A DNA stretch of 12,330 bases. Origin: DAOTTX01 sp034437515. GTDB lineage: Bacteria; Chloroflexota; Anaerolineae; Aggregatilineales; Phototrophicaceae. This document shows positions 1-6,876 of this stretch, piece after piece; positions within the stretch are counted from its first letter, which is position 1, and each line of letters begins with the position of its first letter. Location: the NCBI GenBank assembly GCA_034437515.1, contig DAOTTX010000482.1, positions 1 to 12,330 of the forward strand, in the 5' to 3' direction. A program made the position numbers and the translations under genes. Below the pieces are notes generated by a model. It was not told the DNA's origin and did no database searches. It saw nothing but the letters and a program-made list of their open reading frames with translations.

Positions 1-110
1 AGAACGATTTTCTCCCCTTCTCCCAGCGAAGCGTTGGGGAGAAGGGGTCGGGGGATGAGGGCCAAAAATTACCGAAATTACCGAAATAATACTTCTCAAA
101 CGGCTTCTTA
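1..110. mobile_element. Right part of a non-coding MITE-like inverted-repeat element
   Basis: The first 50 bases are identical to the last 50 of the window. They contain an 11-bp hairpin with arms CCCCTTCTCCC (14-24) and its complement (37-47). Bases 51-62 (GGGGATGAGGGC) complement the GCCCTCACCC seen at 12241-12250 in the other copy. The outer end, 92-110, is an inverted match (17 of 19) to 12223-12241. Joining the right-end piece (12223-12330) to bases 51-110 gives a reconstructed element of about 168 bp with terminal inverted repeats and no coding capacity. A short tandem AAATTACCG repeat lies near 67-84. Being a non-autonomous transposon is an inference; no transposase is present. The hairpin may also end transcription coming from the thioesterase gene. 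Confidence 0.6.
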
Positions 111-184
111 GGGGTTTTGAGCGCGTTCTTCGATAATATATAATATCTGGATTCAATTCTAACCCGTTCACAATGACGATGAAA

Positions 185-616
185 CTACACCACCAACTGT
201 GACAATGCCTCACGCAGTTTGCCCTCAATGGGAGTCGGTCGGTTGGTATCACGTTCTACGAAAACGTGGACGAAATGCCCGACTGCGCACGCTGTCTCGA
301 CCCCGTCCTTGAAGATCGCCAGTTCGTAGCGCACGCTACTATTGCCTAACTTGCCGACCCGTAAGCCCACATCCAGCACATCAGGGAAGGCAATAGGCGT
401 GAGAAAGCGGCAGAACGTTTCCACCGCCAGGCCAACTCGTGAGCCAGTCGCCGGGTCGAGGGCGTCCTGCTCGATCAGATAACGGTTGATGATCGTATCA
501 AAGTAGGTGTAATAGGTCGCGTTGTTGACATGCGCGTAGATGTCGTTGTCGATCCAGCGGGTAGGGATTTGTAGAAAATGGCGATAGTGGGTGCGGCGCT
601 CGTCTTTGGCGTCCAT
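185..616 (-). CDS. Acyl-CoA thioesterase, 4HBT/YbgC-FadM hotdog family
   Basis: Small cytoplasmic hotdog-fold thioesterase, 143 aa, a normal length for the family. These enzymes hydrolyse acyl-CoA thioesters to free acid and CoA. The signature is near the N-terminus: R20-W21-x-D23-x-D25 followed by H29-V30-N31-N32, matching the RWxDxDxxxHVNN motif of the 4HBT family. D25 is the expected catalytic acid. The following YYTYFDTIINRYL fits the long hotdog helix. The ATG start is supported by GAGGAGA (621-627) four bases upstream. The gene lies 50 nt downstream of the DUF4203-type gene on the same strand and may be co-transcribed. No intrinsic terminator is seen between its stop and the inverted-repeat element at the left edge. 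Family assignment is firm; the substrate is not predictable from sequence. Confidence 0.9.
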   Translation of the reverse strand: MDAKDERRTHYRHFLQIPTRWIDNDIYAHVNNATYYTYFDTIINRYLIEQDALDPATGSRVGLAVETFCRFLTPIAFPDVLDVGLRVGKLGNSSVRYELAIFKDGVETACAVGHFVHVFVERDTNRPTPIEGKLREALSQLVV

Positions 617-666
617 GATGTCTCCTCGGTAATCAAATCAGAACGCCGCTTATTATGCCAGTAACG

Positions 667-1431
667 CTACGACCGCCGCCACAACGAGCGCGGACGCCGC
701 CGGATTTTACGCCCGGTCTGGCGAGAGGCGACCACCTGCAACACCACACCAGCGATGGCGAAGATCAGAATCCACACCGGGTCGAGGCCCAGGCCGAGCA
801 CGAGCAATTGCGCCCCGACGATAGCCGCATACACGATCAGCAGTTCGGTTGCCAGTGCCAGCAAAATCACCCCGCCGATGATGCCGCCGATGAGTAGCGC
901 AAGGTCGGTCACGGGTGTCAGGTCGAGGGCTTCGCCGAGCGCGTTCGCTATTCCGATGCCGACGTAAACACCGGTGAAGAACACCGCCAGATAGTACAGA
1001 AACACCCCTAGCAGCGCCCCGACGATGCCACCAATCACCAGCGCGACGAGCTGCACCGCGAGGGCTTCCCCGGCGACGGCGTCCACCGCGACCGATGCCC
1101 CGACGATCAACCCGGAGATCAGGATGATGAACTCGTAGATGCGCCAGCCCGCCACCAGCAAGATCAACCCGCCGACGACCAGCATCACACGGGCGATGTC
1201 GTTTTCCGGCACGGTGCCCAGCCGGTCGAGTAAATCACCGATCGACTCGACGGTGGTTTCGGCGGCGCTCTCCGCCGCAGTAACGGTGTCCTGGGCGGCT
1301 TCGTCGATGTCAATCGTCACCTCGCCGTCGGCGGGGTCGTCACCGGGTACGGGCGTCTCTTGCGCAAGCGCCCCGCCGAAGCTCCCCAGCACTAAGATGA
1401 ATAATGTCAGCAGTAAAACAGATCGCTTCAT
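667..1431 (-). CDS. Signal-peptide-bearing seven-helix membrane protein, DUF4203 (TMEM198/TM7SF3-like)
   Basis: Predicted 254-aa membrane protein of unknown function. The N-terminus MKRSVLLLTLFILVLGSFGG..ALAQ is a Sec signal peptide. An acidic, Thr/Ala-rich extracytoplasmic stretch of about 45 residues follows, then roughly seven closely packed hydrophobic helices rich in Gly and Ala (GGLILLVAGWRIYEF, ISGLIVGASVAVDAV, GGIVGALLGVFLYYL and so on). The tail is basic (RQTGRKIRRRPRSLWRRS). The helix pattern matches the DUF4203/TMEM198 family. The start was set at the MKRS methionine because AAGGGAG lies six bases upstream and the signal peptide then begins correctly; the frame is open 14 codons further upstream, but that would put a polar leader before the signal peptide. 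The thioesterase gene follows 50 nt downstream. The gene is divergent from the DoxX-like gene across about 200 nt. Confidence 0.75.
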   Translation of the reverse strand: MKRSVLLLTLFILVLGSFGGALAQETPVPGDDPADGEVTIDIDEAAQDTVTAAESAAETTVESIGDLLDRLGTVPENDIARVMLVVGGLILLVAGWRIYEFIILISGLIVGASVAVDAVAGEALAVQLVALVIGGIVGALLGVFLYYLAVFFTGVYVGIGIANALGEALDLTPVTDLALLIGGIIGGVILLALATELLIVYAAIVGAQLLVLGLGLDPVWILIFAIAGVVLQVVASRQTGRKIRRRPRSLWRRS

Positions 1432-1560
1432 GTGAGTCTCCCTTGTGAGATTATGAGTCATATCGTTGAACATACTGCGCTTCGCCTAGATATGATAGAG
1501 GGCTTTCTAAGCGATTGTGATGCTATCCGTAAGAAATATGTGAGACTCAGCGTATGGATG

Positions 1561-1589
1561 CTGACAGGGCCGAGCATGTGATGTAAAAT
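1561..1589 (+). promoter_or_regulatory. Promoter of the DoxX-like gene
   Basis: The -35 element CTGACA (1561-1566) and -10 element TAAAAT (1584-1589) each match the sigma-70 consensus at five of six positions and are separated by the optimal 17 nt. Transcription would begin near 1595-1597, inside the dyad at 1593-1610. Confidence 0.6.
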
Positions 1590-1592
1590 CTA

Positions 1593-1610
1593 TTGTGAAC
1601 AATTTCACAG
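1593..1610. promoter_or_regulatory. Rex-like (or CRP-like) operator at the transcription start of the DoxX-like gene
   Basis: TTGTGAA-CAAT-TTCACAG matches the known Rex operator TTGTGAA-N4-TTCACAA at all but the last base, and also contains a perfect TGTGA-N6-TCACA CRP core. It sits just downstream of the predicted -10, over the likely start point, which is a repressor arrangement rather than an activator one. That position favours Rex, the NADH/NAD-sensing repressor, by inference. No regulator gene lies in the window. Confidence 0.55.
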
Positions 1611-1632
1611 GTTATACAAGGATTGTTGTAGA

Positions 1633-2175
1633 ATGCAACGTTTGCAGAATTTGTTTGACACATTCGACAATCGCCTGACGAACTGGATGGCGCTCTATGG
1701 GGTATTATTGCTGCGCATCAGTGTGGGGGTGGTTTTCTTCTGGTTTGGCGTGTTGAAGTTCTTCCCTGATGCCAGCCCGGCGGAAGGACTGGCGACCCAG
1801 ACCATTGAGACGCTGACGTTCGGGATCATCGAGCCGTCGCTCTCACTGCCGGTGCTGGCAGTCTGGGAGTGTGTGATCGGCCTGGGGTTGATCTCCGGTA
1901 AGTTTTTGCGGGTGATAATCTTGTTGCTGTTCGCGCAGATGGTCGGCACGGTGACACCGCTGTTCATCTTCCCCGACGAGACGTGGATGACGTTCCCCTA
2001 TTCCCCGACGTTAGAAGGGCAATACATCATCAAAAATGTCGTGCTGGTGAGTGCGGCAATCGTCATCGGGGCGACGGCTCGTGGGGGTAACCTGGTTGCC
2101 GACCGCGAAGTCGCCGACCCCGCACGAGAAAAGGCTAAGGCGTTGGTCAAAAAAGACCGCGTCACCTCAACCTGA
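1633..2175 (+). CDS. DoxX-like / YkgB (DUF417)-like four-helix membrane protein
   Basis: Inner-membrane protein of 180 aa with four hydrophobic helices at about 24-43, 68-88, 91-112 and 131-150. The first helix, LLRISVGVVFFWFGVLKFFP, has the RxxxGxxFxxxGxxKF pattern of the DoxX superfamily. A GQYIIKNVVLV stretch before the last helix resembles the corresponding region of YkgB/RclC (DUF417) proteins. DoxX relatives are linked to quinone or thiosulfate redox chemistry and to oxidative-stress resistance, but the exact role here is unknown. The C-terminal 30 residues are charged and probably cytoplasmic. AAGGA (1618-1622) lies 10 nt before the ATG. A good promoter and a Rex/CRP-like dyad precede the gene, so redox control is plausible. 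It is monocistronic and converges on the SpoIID gene. Confidence 0.8.
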   Translation: MQRLQNLFDTFDNRLTNWMALYGVLLLRISVGVVFFWFGVLKFFPDASPAEGLATQTIETLTFGIIEPSLSLPVLAVWECVIGLGLISGKFLRVIILLLFAQMVGTVTPLFIFPDETWMTFPYSPTLEGQYIIKNVVLVSAAIVIGATARGGNLVADREVADPAREKAKALVKKDRVTST

Positions 2176-2181
2176 TGCAAA

Positions 2182-2207
2182 TGGGGCGACCATCGCAGGC
2201 CGCCCCA
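2182..2207. terminator. Hairpin between convergent genes (possible bidirectional terminator)
   Basis: TGGGGCG (2182-2188) and CGCCCCA (2201-2207) form a 7-bp GC-rich stem, with two further C-G pairs inside after one mismatch. It lies between the stops of the DoxX-like gene and the SpoIID gene. There is no U-tract on either side, so it is not a canonical intrinsic terminator. Confidence 0.45.
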
Positions 2208-2222
2208 CATGATGATTGATGA

Positions 2223-5200
2223 TTACTCCACTGTGAAGGTGATCGAGTCCTCGATTCCTATGCCACCCGGCCCCCAACTTTTCATCGTCCAGGTGTAGCT
2301 ACCCGGCGTGGTGATGTTGACCTCAAGCGTACAGGTCTCATCCATGCAGACGACCGCGCCATCGACCCACTGGTCGCGCTCGACGCCCGGCCCGCTGAGC
2401 TGGACGTGATACCACGCTACACCCGCGACGTCTGACCATTGTAACGCCTCTAACCCGCCGATGACGGTCGCGCTGTCGATGGGGTTCACACGCGGGATAG
2501 CCTCCGGTGCCGCCAGCCCGATGACAAATGCGACCTCGTCGTAGTTGCCCATACCACCCGGCCCCCAGGCCGCCATCCACCAGCGATACGAGCCGTTTTC
2601 CAGCGTGCGGGCGTCGATCTCGCAGATGGCATCGTCACAGATTTCGTCGGCGTCGAACCACTTGTCAATGATCGGCTCATCGTCCCGCGCCAGGTAGACG
2701 TGATACCAGGCCGCTTTGGGATCACGCACCCAGGGGAGAGTGGTACGTGCCGGGGTCGCCGGGATCGTCCGACTGACGCGGTCAGGGACTGCCAGCGCGA
2801 GCGCGAAGGGTGTGTTGGTGTATTCACCGGTGCCGTTGGGGTTCCAGCCCGCCATCCACCAATCGTAAGTGCCGTTGACGAACCAGCCCGCCTCTGGAAC
2901 CGCACAGACTGCCGCCTCATCGCAGATCGCTTTGGCCTCGTACCATCGGTTGAGGATGACATTACCATCTCTCATCAGGTAAACGTGATACCAGACCGTA
3001 TCCGGGCGGTGTTCCCAGGTCAACCCCGACCACGTCAGCGGATCTTGCGGCGTTTCACGGACAATCGCGCCCGGTTTATTGGACGACACATCGAACGTGG
3101 TTTGATTGTATGCGCCCATGCCACCGATACCCCAGGCCGCCATCCACCAGTCATAGCCGCCGGCAGCGAGCACGAGATCATCAGGATAGGTGCAGCTTGT
3201 CTCGTCACAGACCTGCGTGCCTTCGACCCATTGGTCAAGCACGGTACCGTCGGCGTTACCCAGGTAGATGTGATACCACTCGGCGTTGGTATCCGGTTGC
3301 CACACAAGCGTGACGGTATCGTTAAAGCCAACTTCGGTGCCATTTGCGGGGGATTGGCGCATAATCGGCGCGGGGGCGCGGGGCGGTTCGGCGCTGTCCC
3401 ACAAGATGACGCGCTCAATCGTGATCGTTTCATCGGTGGTGTGGTCATCGCAGGCCACATCGAGGCGCAGGCGGTTGATGGCCCCCGTCCAATTGGTGTT
3501 GGCGCTCATATCCACCAGATAATCGCGCATGGTGCCATCCGGGATGATGTCAAAATCTACGCGCTGCGTGGCCTGGAATCCCTGCTGCCCCGGTGTGGTG
3601 AAGCTGATCGCACCACAGTTGGTCGCCGTTGAACGCATTTTGACGAACACATAACGATAGTTCGCCGCGTCGATGTCGGCAAAGCTCGGCCCCAGCAAAT
3701 GCGGGTCATCGTCGGTAATGGTGTATTGGATACCGTCGCCGTTGAGGGCCGGGTTATGCAGGCTGTCACTCCCACTGATCCAACCATAAGGGCTACCCGC
3801 ACCGGAGAAGTCCCACCAATCAGTTTGGCTGACCGGGGCGAAGCATCCTAGATTACGCTGGTTGAGCGTGTCATAACGACTCACGCGCACGCTGTCCGTC
3901 AGGATGTCCGGCTGGTTATCGACCGGGGTGCCCTCCAGCCACAGGCGGGTGTTATCCCAGGTCGCCGGGACGCGGTAGCGCATCACATGGCTGCTCAACG
4001 GGGTATCCGGCGCGAGGGTAAACTCGCACATCGCCGCGCCTGACCAGACCGGCGCACCACCGGTGAACTGGTGCAGGTAAACGCGCACACGCTTCTCGAC
4101 GCTACTGGTATTGCCCAGTTCGAGCGAGACCTCAGCGACACTCCCCGCCGGGATGCTGTAGTTCAACATCTGTGACATGACGCCGGTAGCCCCTTCGCGC
4201 CCTTTCCACGCAAGGAACTTGCCCGCGCCTTCGTCGTAGACGGCGTAATCGGTGCCTGGTCGGTTTGACCAGAAAATCGCGTCCTGGTCGAAGTCGCCGT
4301 TGACCACGAGATTTTCGTTCGAGGGTGACATCGGGAGTTCATCGCTGGCGAGGCTGAGGTCGAAGCCTTCATAGAAGTAGAGCAGAATCTCCTGCCAACT
4401 CGCGCCGTCTTCCGCCATGTCCTGTGAATCCCATTGGCCCATGCACGGCGACAGGCCAACGCGCTCACACGTACTCACACGGTCGGTGTAGTGCAAGCGA
4501 CTGACGCGCTCATTGCTGCGCAGAATCCAGTTCCACGTCAGGTCGATGGCTTCGTTGGTCGATGAGCGTTCGCTGTTGGGCACGTAAACCTGATCGCATG
4601 TATCGGCACGGACGTCATAGTCCTTGCCCTCGAAGGTGCCACGCGGGCCGATGTTGATCTTCCACCAGGCGTACATCTTGGCGGCGACACCACCCGCCCG
4701 CAGTGCGGCTTGATCCCACGAGGACAACCATTCGTTGGGTATCACGCCTTTGACGTAGCTGTTGAACTCCACCGTGCGTACTTCGGTGACCGGGTACAGC
4801 ACATACGACCCGTTGATGTAGCGTCCACAATGACGATAGCCGGTCAGCGCGACGTTGATGGTGGTCGGTAAAATATCGTGCGACCAGAAATCACGGGCGT
4901 CGTCGGGCAGCGCCCGTTGAAATTGGCTCGTCCCTTGCAGATATTCCGGTGGGGGGAGTGTTTCGCCATCGCTGAAAGCGGTCGTGCTGCCGCCCGCGTC
5001 AATGGTCTGTGCGGAGCCACGCAGCAAAATCGCCGGGAAGATGCGCGACTGCTCGGCATAAACAGCGGTGTTGAGCATCGTCCAGCGCCCGTAACCCGCC
5101 GCGCTGACGCTCACCGCAGCATGTTGTGATTCGCCCTCGACCAGCAGCGAGCCGTTGAAATAGCCCCGGTCGCTGGTGCGTAGTGTCAGGCTGTCGTCCT

Positions 5201-5372
5201 CGGTACGCACGACCACTTCAGCGCCGACGACCGGCTGCCCGGTGGCGGCATCCAACACATAGCCCTCGATGATGGCGATACCGCTGCTCTGTGCAGCCAC
5301 ACCGACCCCACATAATCCGATCAATAGTATGCTTAGAATGCGAACCCAACGACTCACGGCGTATTCCCTCAT
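2223..5372 (-). CDS. Large secreted SpoIID-domain (lytic transglycosylase-like) protein with C-terminal WYH repeats
   Basis: Predicted exported peptidoglycan-active protein, 1049 aa. Order: signal peptide (about 7-28, ending GVAAQ); carboxypeptidase-regulatory-like beta-sandwich (32-118; GYVLDAATGQPVVGAEV); SpoIID/LytB domain (about 192-339); two beta-sandwich, possibly carbohydrate-binding, regions (about 353-502 and 517-659); four ~95-residue repeats (670-1049). In the SpoIID domain, YVKGVIPNEW carries the Glu (E214) equivalent to the catalytic Glu of SpoIID lytic transglycosylases, and MGQWDSQDMAEDG (from 311) matches the conserved MSQWGAQGMAE-type segment. SpoIID cuts glycan strands lacking stem peptides during engulfment in Bacillus; outside sporulators such proteins are presumed wall-remodelling factors. 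Start: ATG at 5372 has a weak ribosome site; GTG at 5357 has GAGGG eight bases upstream and also leaves a good signal peptide, so it is an equal alternative. A TTG at 5411 is less likely. Confidence 0.85.
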   Translation of the reverse strand: MREYAVSRWVRILSILLIGLCGVGVAAQSSGIAIIEGYVLDAATGQPVVGAEVVVRTEDDSLTLRTSDRGYFNGSLLVEGESQHAAVSVSAAGYGRWTMLNTAVYAEQSRIFPAILLRGSAQTIDAGGSTTAFSDGETLPPPEYLQGTSQFQRALPDDARDFWSHDILPTTINVALTGYRHCGRYINGSYVLYPVTEVRTVEFNSYVKGVIPNEWLSSWDQAALRAGGVAAKMYAWWKINIGPRGTFEGKDYDVRADTCDQVYVPNSERSSTNEAIDLTWNWILRSNERVSRLHYTDRVSTCERVGLSPCMGQWDSQDMAEDGASWQEILLYFYEGFDLSLASDELPMSPSNENLVVNGDFDQDAIFWSNRPGTDYAVYDEGAGKFLAWKGREGATGVMSQMLNYSIPAGSVAEVSLELGNTSSVEKRVRVYLHQFTGGAPVWSGAAMCEFTLAPDTPLSSHVMRYRVPATWDNTRLWLEGTPVDNQPDILTDSVRVSRYDTLNQRNLGCFAPVSQTDWWDFSGAGSPYGWISGSDSLHNPALNGDGIQYTITDDDPHLLGPSFADIDAANYRYVFVKMRSTATNCGAISFTTPGQQGFQATQRVDFDIIPDGTMRDYLVDMSANTNWTGAINRLRLDVACDDHTTDETITIERVILWDSAEPPRAPAPIMRQSPANGTEVGFNDTVTLVWQPDTNAEWYHIYLGNADGTVLDQWVEGTQVCDETSCTYPDDLVLAAGGYDWWMAAWGIGGMGAYNQTTFDVSSNKPGAIVRETPQDPLTWSGLTWEHRPDTVWYHVYLMRDGNVILNRWYEAKAICDEAAVCAVPEAGWFVNGTYDWWMAGWNPNGTGEYTNTPFALALAVPDRVSRTIPATPARTTLPWVRDPKAAWYHVYLARDDEPIIDKWFDADEICDDAICEIDARTLENGSYRWWMAAWGPGGMGNYDEVAFVIGLAAPEAIPRVNPIDSATVIGGLEALQWSDVAGVAWYHVQLSGPGVERDQWVDGAVVCMDETCTLEVNITTPGSYTWTMKSWGPGGIGIEDSITFTVE
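2226..3365 (-). repeat. Four tandem ~95-residue WYH...WWM modules in the SpoIID protein
   Basis: Protein-level repeats inside the SpoIID gene. Each unit has the pattern WYH(V/I)(Y/Q)L, then a DxW or NRW motif, a CxxxxC or CxxxxxC pair, G-x-Y-x-W-x-M-x-x-W, and a P-x-G-x-G turn. Approximate limits are 3081-3365, 2790-3080, 2505-2789 and 2226-2504. The Cys pairs are at residues 722/727, 817/823, 912/917 and 1009/1014. The last unit is the most divergent (YTWTMKSW in place of YDWWMAAW). Fn3-like beta-sandwich folding is likely, and the Cys pairs could form disulfides outside the cell. Confidence 0.8.
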
Positions 5373-5435
5373 AGACTTTCTTAGTGATAGACGTTCCCTG
5401 ACGGTAGCCAAAAGCTAACCGCTCAAAAACATCAT

Positions 5436-5464
5436 ACTATATCCCTTCGATACCCGGTCTTCAG
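5436..5464 (-). promoter_or_regulatory. Possible promoter of the SpoIID gene
   Basis: Read on the minus strand, TATAGT (5436-5441) is a five-of-six -10 element and CTGAAG (5459-5464) a weak -35, separated by 17 nt. It sits inside a 9-bp inverted repeat, CCGCTCAAA (5419-5427) and TTTGAGCGG (5475-5483). This would allow transcription independent of the upstream EamA gene. Confidence 0.3.
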
Positions 5465-5519
5465 GCTTATGGAATTTGAGCGGGGTTCTAACCGCATCTG
5501 AACGGACGTAGGGAAACCG

Positions 5520-6386
5520 TCAGGTTTGTTTGCGAGAGAGCCACCACAGGCTGAGGAATAACAACACGATGCCGGCGATTGCCGCCGGGGTCAGGCGTTC
5601 ACCCAGCACGACCACACCGAGCACACCGGCGGTCAGCGGCTCAGCGAGGGAGAGCGTCACCGCTGTTGAGGAAGGCACACCACGCAACCCACGCCCAAAC
5701 AGGATATAAGCCAGCGTCACCGTGACCAGCCCCAGATGCAGCGCGACCAGCCCCCCGGCAGGTGTCAACGTCCAGCCGGTCGGTTGTGTGAGCAACAGCG
5801 GTGCGAGCAGTAGCGCACCCCCGGCGAAGATCACCGCCATGACCGCGTCCGGTGGGTGGGTGTCGATCAAGACTTTGCTCGCCAGCGCGTAGACCGCGTA
5901 GGTGCCCCCCGCACCGACCGCCAGTACAATCCCCAGTGGGTCAACGCCGACATCCGCGCCGGTACGCGCACCGGAGAAGGTCAGCAGCACACACACGATG
6001 ATGGCGATGATGGTGGCGGCATACCAACGGCGGCTGAGTGGCTCATCACGGATCGCCTTACCGAGCACGCCAGCAAGCACCGGGGCGCTGCCAATGCCGA
6101 CGATGGTACCGACCGCGACCCCGGTACGGTCAACGGCGGCGAAGAAGCTCAACTGATAGGCCGCCACACCCATGATCCCGGCGATCACCGGCAGGCGGGG
6201 CCAGCGCAGCGGATCACCAAAGTTGCCGCGTCCGCGCACCCACAACACCAACCCCACCCCGCCGACCAGCAAGCGCAGCGTGCCGATGCTCAACGGTGTG
6301 GCGGCCTCCGGTGCGAGTGCTTGCGCGGTGCCGGTGGTGCCCCACAACGCCGCGCCTAACATCACCATCCAAACATAAGTCTTCAT
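5520..6386 (-). CDS. EamA/DMT-superfamily transporter (RhaT/YdcZ-type exporter)
   Basis: Ten-helix inner-membrane permease of 288 aa, the usual length for the drug/metabolite transporter family, built of two EamA halves. The first half begins with MLGAALWGTTGTAQALAP, the typical WGxxx start of EamA proteins. The second half begins around DPLGIVLAVGAGGTYAVYAL, and the last-domain signature SLAEPLTAGVLGVVVLGERLTPAAIAG is the classic EPxxaxllgxlxlgExlt motif. Substrates in this family range from amino acids to purines and sugars and cannot be told from sequence. No strong Shine-Dalgarno sequence precedes the ATG. Only 28 nt separate the start from the U-tract of the spoVS terminator, so its own promoter must be very close or overlap the terminator, or it relies on read-through. 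The SpoIID gene follows about 150 nt downstream. Confidence 0.88.
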   Translation of the reverse strand: MKTYVWMVMLGAALWGTTGTAQALAPEAATPLSIGTLRLLVGGVGLVLWVRGRGNFGDPLRWPRLPVIAGIMGVAAYQLSFFAAVDRTGVAVGTIVGIGSAPVLAGVLGKAIRDEPLSRRWYAATIIAIIVCVLLTFSGARTGADVGVDPLGIVLAVGAGGTYAVYALASKVLIDTHPPDAVMAVIFAGGALLLAPLLLTQPTGWTLTPAGGLVALHLGLVTVTLAYILFGRGLRGVPSSTAVTLSLAEPLTAGVLGVVVLGERLTPAAIAGIVLLFLSLWWLSRKQT

Positions 6387-6414
6387 GCCAGCGAGTGTAA
6401 ACGATTACAGAATC

Positions 6415-6438
6415 AAAAACGACTACAGAATGCAGTCG
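6415..6438 (-). terminator. Intrinsic terminator of spoVS
   Basis: On the minus strand CGACTGCA-TTC-TGTAGTCG (6438 down to 6420, one G-U pair) is followed directly by five T residues (6419 down to 6415). The 8-bp stem, 3-nt loop and U-tract are canonical for a rho-independent terminator, 34 nt past the spoVS stop. Confidence 0.75.
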
Positions 6439-6471
6439 CTCGTTGCTCGTCTCTAATTAAATGGTTCTAAT

Positions 6472-6768
6472 TTAGAGGACCTCACACTCACGCACTTCAA
6501 AACGGATGGCTGTGCGTTCCTGCCCGTCGATTTCGATCTCGATAAAGACCGGGATGAACGAGATGTCGATGCGGTCTTCTTCGAGATAGCCGCGTGCGAT
6601 GGCAATCGCCTTAACCGCCTGGTTCACCGCGCCTGCGCCGATCGCCTGAACTTCGACGTAACGCCGTTCGCGCATCACACCCGCGATTGCACCAGCGAGC
6701 GCAGTTGAACGTGAAGTAGCGGACACTTTGAGAATCTGTGCAGTTGATGATGTTGTGTTAGCGACCAT
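6472..6768 (-). CDS. spoVS: Stage V sporulation protein S (SpoVS) family, Alba-like fold
   Basis: Small protein of 98 aa matching SpoVS along its length: ILKVSATSRSTALAGAIAGV (12-31), then EVQAIGAGAVNQAVKAIAIARG (39-60), then the strand-rich end with PVFIEIEIDGQERTAIRFEV. The family is usually about 86 aa; the excess here is a polar N-terminal extension of about 11 residues (MVANTTSSTAQ). In Bacillus, SpoVS affects spore coat assembly and septation. In thermophiles and non-sporulators it is widespread, its fold resembles Alba nucleic-acid-binding proteins, and its role is unresolved. The start is firm: AAAGGGGA (6774-6781) lies five bases before the ATG. The gene has its own terminator and is divergent from the PfkB kinase, sharing a 227-nt control region with it. 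Confidence 0.93.
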   Translation of the reverse strand: MVANTTSSTAQILKVSATSRSTALAGAIAGVMRERRYVEVQAIGAGAVNQAVKAIAIARGYLEEDRIDISFIPVFIEIEIDGQERTAIRFEVRECEVL

Positions 6769-6796
6769 TTTTGTCCCCTTTAATAAGGTTGCATAT

Positions 6797-6826
6797 AGTT
6801 GTGGGGTAACTTAAATTTACCCAACT
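6797..6826 (-). promoter_or_regulatory. Stem-loop in the probable spoVS leader
   Basis: AGTT (6797-6800) pairs with AACT (6823-6826) and GGGTAA (6804-6809) with TTACCC (6817-6822), with a 3-nt bulge and a 7-nt loop. It ends 28 nt upstream of the spoVS start codon. It may influence translation or mRNA stability, but it matches no riboswitch class that I recognise. Confidence 0.3.
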
Positions 6827-6876
6827 CATAGTCACCTTATCACGAAAGATCATAATAAGTCCTAAACAGGACGAGA

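Noticed and set aside
117..144. Promoter-like TTGAGC-N16-TATAAT on the plus strand next to the element at the left edge
   Set aside because: No plus-strand gene follows for about 1.5 kb; it would only give antisense RNA to the thioesterase gene, and the AT-rich TATATAATAT run makes a chance match likely.
2226..3365. Possible CRISPR or DNA-level tandem array in the repeat region
   Set aside because: The similarity is at protein level, with unit lengths near 285 nt and diverged codons; no short identical repeats with unique spacers are present anywhere in the window.
2700..3632. Long plus-strand open frame opposite the SpoIID gene
   Set aside because: It is antisense to the repeat region of a clear secreted protein, has no recognisable domain or ribosome site, and its composition is that of a shadow frame in GC-rich DNA.
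5856..6359. Plus-strand open frame opposite the EamA transporter gene
   Set aside because: The translation is low-complexity, rich in Gln, Asp, Gly and Arg, with no motif, while the opposite strand encodes an unmistakable ten-helix permease.
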